DNA of 64,000 nucleotides from Pseudomonas chlororaphis (GTDB lineage Bacteria; Pseudomonadota; Gammaproteobacteria; Pseudomonadales; Pseudomonadaceae): NCBI GenBank assembly GCA_001023535.1, contig CP011020.1, positions 1,457,001 to 1,521,000 of the forward strand, read 5' to 3'. Shown piece by piece: positions 59,307 to 64,000 of this stretch (position 1 is its first letter; each line of letters starts with the position of its first letter). The notes under the pieces were generated by a model. It saw only the letters and a program-made list of their open reading frames with translations, ran no database searches and was not told where the DNA came from. The position numbers and the translations under genes were made by a program.

Positions 59307-59328
59307 TTCGACTCCTGGTGCCGCACCA
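59307..59328 (+). repeat. attR: degenerate copy of the tRNA-Thr 3' end
   Basis: TTCGACTCCTGGTGCCGCAC plus CA repeats attL (51298-51320) with one C/T change and one missing G. The rest of the tRNA is absent, as expected for the distal junction of a tRNA island. Normal chromosomal sequence, with a terminator, follows. Confidence 0.75.
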
Positions 59329-59332
59329 TACA

Positions 59333-59371
59333 AAACAAAGCCCCCGCAGAAATGCGGAGGCTTTGTTTTTT
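59333..59371 (+). terminator. Original tRNA-Thr terminator, displaced by the island
   Basis: CAAAGCC and CCGCA pair with TGCGG and GGCTTTG around a GAAA loop, then TTTTTT. It sits a few bases after attR, where the terminator of the uninterrupted tRNA-Thr should be. Confidence 0.8.
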
Positions 59372-59397
59372 CCGGGGTACCCACTCCCTGAAAAACC

Positions 59398-59421
59398 TGT
59401 AGAAGCGAGCTTACTCGCGAT
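59398..59421. repeat. Degenerate single REP
   Basis: GTAGAAGCGAGCTTACTCGCGA differs from the REP consensus at two or three positions and has no partner nearby. Confidence 0.6.
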
Positions 59422-59498
59422 CAGACCGCCAATTCCACCGACGATCTGCCAGTCAAAACAGCGCAGCCCCTTTCTACCTCACAACCCATGAAGCAACC

Positions 59499-60140
59499 TC
59501 AACCGAAAATCATCTTCTGCCAGTGATCCTCACCCACAATGGCAATGCAAGCCCCGGCCTCCCGCAACTCCACGGCCTTCATGATCTTCGTTCCATAGGT
59601 ACTGTGGCGCCACTGTTCATTACCCACGCTGCCAACCACCAGGTAATGCACCTTCTTACTCACCCCGCCCCCAATCAAACCACCACGTTTCTCCACCAAT
59701 GCCTGGCAATCTTTACGCGGCCCAAAGGCCATAACGCCCGTAAAGACAAACATCCGACCATCCCACACCAAATCGGGCGCCGGTGAATTGAAGGGCAGGT
59801 CCGTTGGCGCAACGACAACATTCCCGCCGACCTTCGAGTTCTCAACATCCACGCCAGAAAAACTACGCAGGATATTAAGCAGCTCAAGAGCCTCGTCCGG
59901 GTCCAGGGCATCGTCCTGAAGCATGGATGCCAAACGCGAATACAGCAGATTGATCACCGGGTCATTCAGATGGACGAGGTTGCTCTCCAACCATCGCTTA
60001 AGAAAAATCGCTTCGCCGGTGTTCACGACACCGTCCGCCGTAATCCCAGCCGCCAGCCCCACCAAGGCATCGGCGGCGCGCCGATCAATGCGTGAGCGGT
60101 GGAAGAATTTGCTGTTTTCGAATTCGTTGTGTAGGTCCAT
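59499..60140 (-). CDS. BRCT-domain protein
   Basis: A protein of about 213 residues. The N-terminal half is helical and resembles a TerB-like or similar domain (AADALVGLAAGITADGVVNT, LKRWLESN). The C-terminal half is a BRCT domain of the type found in bacterial DNA ligase (WDGRMFVFTGVMAFGPRKDC, GGGVSKKVHYLVVGSVGNEQW). It may bind DNA ends or phosphoproteins, but its role is unknown. The start at MDLHNEFENSK (60140) is preferred. A longer frame to 60239 adds a non-conserved cysteine/proline-rich part. It lies just outside the island. Confidence 0.75.
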   Translation of the reverse strand: MDLHNEFENSKFFHRSRIDRRAADALVGLAAGITADGVVNTGEAIFLKRWLESNLVHLNDPVINLLYSRLASMLQDDALDPDEALELLNILRSFSGVDVENSKVGGNVVVAPTDLPFNSPAPDLVWDGRMFVFTGVMAFGPRKDCQALVEKRGGLIGGGVSKKVHYLVVGSVGNEQWRHSTYGTKIMKAVELREAGACIAIVGEDHWQKMIFG

Positions 60141-60323
60141 TACAGGAGGGGACTCCTTGGGGTGGGGTTCGGGTTGATACGAACACTGCTGGCTAAGTGG
60201 ATGCTGTATTGAAACGTAGCATTTCCGAGCACGAGTCATCTTTTTTGGGTCAAGAAAATAAATTCGTCCTCTTTTTCAGCATCCCTCAGGGACTGGCCCC
60301 CATTTGATGAGGGCCAGTGAGGC

Positions 60324-61010
60324 TCAGACAGAGGCGGCCACAGGTGCCAGGGTCGGGCCGTGGTCTACACGCTCGGGAGCCTTGTGCACCATGGTGTAGG
60401 CATAGTCCACGCCCATGCCGTAAGCACCGGAGTGCTCCTTCACCAGATTCATGACGGCGTCGTAGGTGTCGCGGTTGTTCCAGTCACGCTGCCACTCCAG
60501 CAGCACCTGCTGCCAGGTGACCGGCACCACGCCAGCCTGAATCATGCGCTGCATGGCGTAATCGTGAGCCTCCTTCGTTGTGCCACCGGAAGCATCGGCG
60601 ACCATGTAGATCTCGTAGCCGGCATCGTGCATGGCGGAAAGTGCAAATGTGGTATTGCACACTTCAGTCCAAAGGCCAGAGACGATGATTTTATTGCGGC
60701 CATTGGCTTTCAGCGCGTCACGTACTTTCTGGTCGTCCCACGAGTTCATCGAGGTGCGCTCCAGCAGAGGCGCGTCAGGAAACACAGCAAGTAATTCGGG
60801 ATATGTGTGGCCGGAGAAGCTATTGGTTTCGACGGTGGTGATAGTGGTTGGCACGTTGAAAATTTTTGCGGCCTTCGCCAAAGCGACCGTGTTGTTCTTC
60901 AGCGTCTGGCGGTCGATGCTTTGCACACCGAAGGCCATCTGCGGCTGCTGATCAATGAAAATCAGTTGGCTGTTTTGAGGGGTCAGGACTTCGGTTTTTG
61001 GATTGTTCAT
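60324..61010 (-). CDS. YcaC-related cysteine hydrolase (isochorismatase-like)
   Basis: A 228-residue hydrolase of the isochorismatase superfamily, YcaC subgroup. The catalytic Asp20 is in LIFIDQQPQMAFGV and the nucleophile Cys118 in SGLWTEVCNTTFALSAMHDA. A cis-peptide-like WTEV loop and TDASG-type VADASGGTTKEAHD follow. The substrate is unknown. It is transcribed divergently from the RidA gene, with a large palindrome between them at 61155-61194, so both may share a regulator. Confidence 0.9.
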   Translation of the reverse strand: MNNPKTEVLTPQNSQLIFIDQQPQMAFGVQSIDRQTLKNNTVALAKAAKIFNVPTTITTVETNSFSGHTYPELLAVFPDAPLLERTSMNSWDDQKVRDALKANGRNKIIVSGLWTEVCNTTFALSAMHDAGYEIYMVADASGGTTKEAHDYAMQRMIQAGVVPVTWQQVLLEWQRDWNNRDTYDAVMNLVKEHSGAYGMGVDYAYTMVHKAPERVDHGPTLAPVAASV

Positions 61011-61154
61011 GGTGGTTCCCTTTAGTGAAATGATGGTCTTTTAATCTCTTTGCGGGCCGGCCAATCTTTTGTCCGCTGAAAATCACGGAAGGTTTTTGGC
61101 GGTAGGTGCGGCACCGATTTCGAGTTCAAGGTAACCGATCGCTCACGATTTTAG

Positions 61155-61194
61155 GGGCGTATTAATGCGTCTCCAGAGGCGCATTAATGCGCCC
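61155..61194. promoter_or_regulatory. Large palindromic operator between ycaC-like and ridA-like genes
   Basis: Arm GGGCGTATTAATGCG (61155-61169) and arm CGCATTAATGCGCCC (61180-61194) are inverted complements at 14 of 15 positions, with a 10-nt spacer. Inside it ATTAATGCG is repeated. It lies about 150 bp from the minus-strand gene and 90 bp from the plus-strand gene, well placed to control both. Confidence 0.7.
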
Positions 61195-61283
61195 TTATAA
61201 AATCATTTGCGGTGCTAGTCTCTGGCTTCCCACAACTTGGACTGCCGCTGTGCGAGCAGTCTGTTCTACGCCAGGAGAATGCA

Positions 61284-61745
61284 ATGTCAGCTTCGCAACC
61301 GTTCGGAAAGAAAACCGCTTACTGGGGGGTCGCATGGGAAGAAAGCTATGGCTACCCGCAGGCCAGACAAGTCGGGAACGACATCTATATATCCGGCCAA
61401 TTCAACCATGATGAAGAAGGCAACCTGGTAGCTCCTGCCCCACTCGATAGCGAAGGCAAGCCCAGTGATTTCTCTTCGATGGGAGAGCAAATGCGCGCTT
61501 CATACGACAACATCTCCAAGTTGCTTGCACTGTATGGTGCAACGCTTGAAGACGTGGTCGAAGAGACGCTTTATGTGCTGGACATGGACGCGGCGTTTGC
61601 CGTGGTAGGCAATGTTCGCAAGGCTGCGTTTGGTACCGAGCGGCCCCAGTGCGCGAGCAACATAATCGGCGTATCGAGGCTCGCACAGCGGTCGCAGTTG
61701 ATCGAAATTGTCTGCAAGGCGGTCATTGGCTCCGGCACCCGTTAA
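61284..61745 (+). CDS. RidA-family protein lacking the imine-hydrolase arginine
   Basis: A 153-residue YjgF/YER057c/UK114 family protein. The family body is clear (ARQVGNDIYISGQFNHDEEG, SYDNISKLLALYGATLEDVV, VGNVRKAAFGTERPQ). The segment that holds the catalytic Arg of RidA (PARS..VEVARL) reads ASNIIGVSRL here, so the arginine is replaced by serine. It belongs to one of the Rid4-7 type groups without deaminase activity, often encoded with degradation genes. GGAGA precedes the ATG at 61284. Confidence 0.88.
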   Translation: MSASQPFGKKTAYWGVAWEESYGYPQARQVGNDIYISGQFNHDEEGNLVAPAPLDSEGKPSDFSSMGEQMRASYDNISKLLALYGATLEDVVEETLYVLDMDAAFAVVGNVRKAAFGTERPQCASNIIGVSRLAQRSQLIEIVCKAVIGSGTR

Positions 61746-61764
61746 GACGTGCTCCCGGTTTCGT

Positions 61765-62763
61765 CTACGAAACCGGGAGAGCTCGCTGGCCTTCGACCAA
61801 CGGCTTGAGTTCGGCAACCGCCGCTGCGCAAAACGTCATGAACGCCTTGACTCGCCATGACTTTCGAATGTCCTGGTGAGTCAGCAGCCAAAGCCCATCC
61901 TGAAGTTCAGGCACAACCGGGCCGACACGCACCAATCCCGGCGTGATGTCACCCAGCATGCAGGGAAGGAACCCAAAACCAAGTCCCGCTACAATCGCAG
62001 CGCTTGCAGCGGCGACGGAGTCGGTACGATACGAAATGCAATCGGGGTGAACTCTGCTATCAACGTAGCTCGTTGCTTTGAGGCCGCATAAAGCTGCCGA
62101 GTAAGATACCCACGGCTGGCCTTCCTCGAAAGGTGTCGAGGTCGGTGCGTTTTTATCACTGCCGTATGGCGCCCAGGCAATTGTCGCGAGTTTGCGCCCA
62201 ACCAGACTTTCAGCTGGTTTATTGGTCGCCCTCACCGCAATATCCGACTCATCGCGGGCAAGACTCAATGTCTGATTGCCTACAAGTACTTCAATCGCTA
62301 TCCCTTCATTCAGAGCTTTGAATTGCGCAATGATAGGTGTGAGGAAGTACAACAGCAGCGAATCGCTGGTGGTGATGCGCAGTTTTCCGAGTGGCCCCTG
62401 ACCCGCCCGTGACACACGCCGTGCAACACTAACGATATCCAGTTCGACTCGCTCGGCGAGCTCTCGCAGCTCTACGCCTTCCGCTGTGAGCATGTATCCC
62501 GAGCGGCGGTGATCGAAGAGTGCAACTCCAAGTGTTTTCTCAAGCTGGGCCACTCGGCGCGATACCGTGGATATGTTGATCCCCAGTTTTTTGGCAGCAT
62601 CAGTGCGATTGGCGCATTCACTAAGCGCTTTGATAATGCGCAAGTCGTCCCATGAGAGCTGGGCCACAGCATCACTGAAATCCGATCTGCCCCCCATTTG
62701 CACTGCCTGGCGTGATGAACCGATGTTAGGTGGTGTATTCACGCGAGATATTCCAAATAGCAT
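61765..62763 (-). CDS. LysR-family transcriptional regulator
   Basis: Up to 332 residues. A LysR winged HTH (CANRTDAAKKLGINISTVSR, LEKTLGVALFDHRRSGYMLT) is followed by a LysR substrate-binding domain (RITTSDSLLLYFLTPIIAQF, ALNEGIAIEVLVGNQTLSLA). The start may be the internal ATG at 62695-62697 (MGGRSDFSDAVAQLSW), since the first 22 residues look unconserved. It converges with ridA, and the palindrome at 61155 could be its target, though LysR boxes are normally T-N11-A. Confidence 0.88.
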   Translation of the reverse strand: MLFGISRVNTPPNIGSSRQAVQMGGRSDFSDAVAQLSWDDLRIIKALSECANRTDAAKKLGINISTVSRRVAQLEKTLGVALFDHRRSGYMLTAEGVELRELAERVELDIVSVARRVSRAGQGPLGKLRITTSDSLLLYFLTPIIAQFKALNEGIAIEVLVGNQTLSLARDESDIAVRATNKPAESLVGRKLATIAWAPYGSDKNAPTSTPFEEGQPWVSYSAALCGLKATSYVDSRVHPDCISYRTDSVAAASAAIVAGLGFGFLPCMLGDITPGLVRVGPVVPELQDGLWLLTHQDIRKSWRVKAFMTFCAAAVAELKPLVEGQRALPVS

Positions 62764-62993
62764 GTTCGCTCATCATACGAAAAGGCTAATGGGGAACAAA
62801 GTAATTGGGGTCGGATTTTGGATCGTTCGCAAGCCGTAGCACGCGAGCAGCACGTTTCGAAATAACCTAGCGATGACGACTTGCTTTCGGTCATTCAAGA
62901 GTGTCCGCTTTTGGCCGTCTGCTGCCTGTCGCCACGGCAGCTTTTGGCGGATTCCTACCTATTCTCGACGGAGGGACAGTCAAGGAGCCAGAC

Positions 62994-63272
62994 ATGCCCA
63001 ACCCACAAGACTTAAAAACCCCCGGCCTAACCCCCTTCTCCTTCCACTCCGATCGCCCGCTCTTTCGCGTTACCAGCGGTGTATCCATCAGTGAGGCCTT
63101 GTCCCACGCTTCCGATCTGCTCCACGTTGCCAAACTGCTGGCCGAGGACGCGGCGATGATTCGCGGCACGGATCGTTATGCCTGGGCATCGTGTTATTTG
63201 CAGGACATGAGTAAAGCCGTCATCGATGATGTGGTGAAGGTGTTGGAAGCACCAGGGAGCCAGCTGGCTTAG
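62994..63272 (+). CDS. DUF3077 family protein
   Basis: A 92-residue Pseudomonas-specific small protein (DUF3077) with the pattern LFRVTSGVSISEALSHASDL and LHVAKLLAEDAAMIRGTDRY. It is helical and has no signal peptide. Function is unknown. Several paralogues are usual per genome. The ATG at 62994 follows AAGGAG. The 230-bp gap upstream, towards the LysR gene, shows no clear signal. Confidence 0.85.
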   Translation: MPNPQDLKTPGLTPFSFHSDRPLFRVTSGVSISEALSHASDLLHVAKLLAEDAAMIRGTDRYAWASCYLQDMSKAVIDDVVKVLEAPGSQLA

Positions 63273-63306
63273 TTTCGCGGTCCAGTGTCGGTTTGAACCG
63301 ATTGGA

Positions 63307-63347
63307 GGGCTGCTTTGCAGCCCAGCGGGAGCAAGCTCCCTCGCCAC
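63307..63347. repeat. Half element of the second REP-like family
   Basis: GGGCTGCTTTGCAGCCC followed by AGCGGGAGCAAGCTCCCTCG and CCAC. This is one arm of the element seen in full at 25051-25163. Confidence 0.75.
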
Positions 63348-63413
63348 GGAGCCGAGATTTTCAGCATTCGATTGCTCGTCGTTGGTGGCAATATCCACTT
63401 TTCGTACTGAAGC

Positions 63414-64000
63414 TCACTCGTTTCGACTGTCCGGGCTTTCCGTGATTCTGGACCGGGCTGACTTGAACAGCGCGATGGCGATGTCTTCAATGTCCGAAAC
63501 CTGATGCAACTTGTCCAGCCATCGAGATGGAATACCCTGTTTCGAATAGAACGCACCGGCTATTTGGCCAACGATTGCAGCGGTGGTGTCGGCATCGTCA
63601 CCCAGGTTGGCGGCTTGCAGCACTGCTGCCTCAAAGGAGTCAGTGGACCAGAAGCACCAGAGTGCGGCTTCGAGCGAGGCAATGCAGTACCCGGTTCCTC
63701 TGATCTGGTCACGGTGCTTGTGCTTGAAGCTGCCAGAAGCGAGTTCTTTGATTGCCGGCTCACAATACTGTGTCGGAGAAAGAGCAAGTACGTCGTCTTT
63801 CTTATGACCTGCCAATGCTTTTGAAACCACCTCTGCCAACAACTGACACGACTCGATTGCCTCGGGGGCGCCATGGGTTGTGCGGGAACTTTGCTTGGTG
63901 GCCCATGCCATCGAGCTCTGGTCCGGAAAGTAGAAAAGGATGACCGGCGCCAGGCGCATGATCGAACCGTTCCCGGCCGTTTCCGGATCAATGGAACCGG
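63414..64000 (-). CDS. ADP-ribosylglycohydrolase family protein (5' end outside window)
   Basis: At least 195 residues, continuing past the window end. The conserved GNGSIMRLAPV lies right at the edge and LGDDADTTAAIVGQIAGAFY holds the magnesium-binding aspartates of the DraG/ARH fold. These enzymes remove ADP-ribose from proteins or DNA. The missing N-terminal part should hold the first metal motif. There is no linked ADP-ribosyltransferase gene in view. The 3' neighbour is the REP-like half element. Confidence 0.88.
   Translation of the reverse strand, partial: GSIDPETAGNGSIMRLAPVILFYFPDQSSMAWATKQSSRTTHGAPEAIESCQLLAEVVSKALAGHKKDDVLALSPTQYCEPAIKELASGSFKHKHRDQIRGTGYCIASLEAALWCFWSTDSFEAAVLQAANLGDDADTTAAIVGQIAGAFYSKQGIPSRWLDKLHQVSDIEDIAIALFKSARSRITESPDSRNE

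Larger units (their letters stand above)
51321..59328. mobile_element. tRNA-Thr integrative genomic island with Gabija-like defence cargo
   Basis: About 8.0 kb between the tRNA and its partial 3' copy. Content in order: terminator, P4-type integrase, a gene-poor 900-bp stretch, an Integrase_1-family recombinase, a frameshifted small gene, then the opposing helicase and OLD-nuclease genes. The cargo is AT-rich against a GC-rich chromosome. No REP elements lie inside although they are frequent outside. No replication, conjugation or capsid genes are present, so it is an integrated island rather than a complete phage or ICE. The degraded right repeat suggests it may be fixed. Confidence 0.85.

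Noticed and set aside
51321..59328. The island as a complete prophage or ICE
   Set aside because: There are no capsid, lysis, replication, relaxase or conjugation genes; only recombinases and one defence operon are present.

Overview
The window is a chromosomal segment of a Pseudomonas of the P. fluorescens lineage. This is inferred from gene order and from the many intergenic REP-type inverted repeats. The order typA-thiI-glnA ... ntrB-ntrC ... trmL-secB-grx-rhodanese-gpmI-envC-ctpA ... hisF-hisA-hisH-hisB ... asmA-mutY-yggX-tRNA-Phe ... amino-acid ABC transporter is the conserved Pseudomonas backbone, also known from P. aeruginosa. Base composition is GC-rich throughout except for one visibly AT-rich block near 54.7-59.1 kb.

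Layout. 1-10.5 kb: tail of a chemotaxis receptor, a DUF924 gene with fbp, a DUF3999/DUF2339 envelope pair, glycogen phosphorylase and a YkgJ-type cysteine-cluster protein. 10.6-21.1 kb: a nitrogen-control block. It holds glnA with a sigma54 promoter and NtrC half-sites, ntrBC with an upstream NtrC site, and, behind ntrC, a sigma54-driven non-coding RNA that matches NrsZ in position and architecture. 21.1-28.7 kb: trmL, secB, grxC, a rhodanese-fold protein, gpmI, envC, ctpA and a divergent polysaccharide deacetylase. 28.9-32.9 kb: a solute-binding protein and the his operon. Between them lies a 163-bp imperfect palindrome that ends just before the binding-protein start codon. 33-39 kb: an OFA-family transporter, AsmA, mutY, yggX and tRNA-Phe.

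39-45.5 kb is an accessory stretch between tRNA-Phe and the ABC operon. It carries a DHCW cupin, two paralogues with lysine/arginine-rich N-termini plus a decayed third copy, a lone DUF1016 PD-(D/E)XK protein, a heme oxygenase-bacteriophytochrome operon (bphO-bphP) and a VapBC toxin-antitoxin pair. 45.8-51.2 kb: a polar amino-acid ABC transporter, two methyltransferases and tRNA-Thr.

51.3-59.3 kb is an integrative island in the 3' end of tRNA-Thr(UGU). A P4-type tyrosine integrase lies next to the tRNA, a second recombinase of the Integrase_1 family follows, and a degraded copy of the tRNA 3' end marks the far junction. Its cargo is two overlapping, AT-rich genes on the opposite strand: an OLD-type ATPase with TOPRIM nuclease and a UvrD-like helicase. 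This is the architecture of the Gabija anti-phage system (GajA-GajB), with a helicase considerably longer than the reference protein. The island also holds a repeated octamer TACCCTTA in and around the integrase gene, a cluster of DnaA-box-like sequences, a perfect long hairpin and a frameshifted small gene.

59.4-64 kb: a BRCT-domain protein, a YcaC-type hydrolase and a divergently transcribed RidA-family gene with a large palindromic operator between them, a LysR regulator, a DUF3077 protein and the start-truncated end of an ADP-ribosylglycohydrolase gene.
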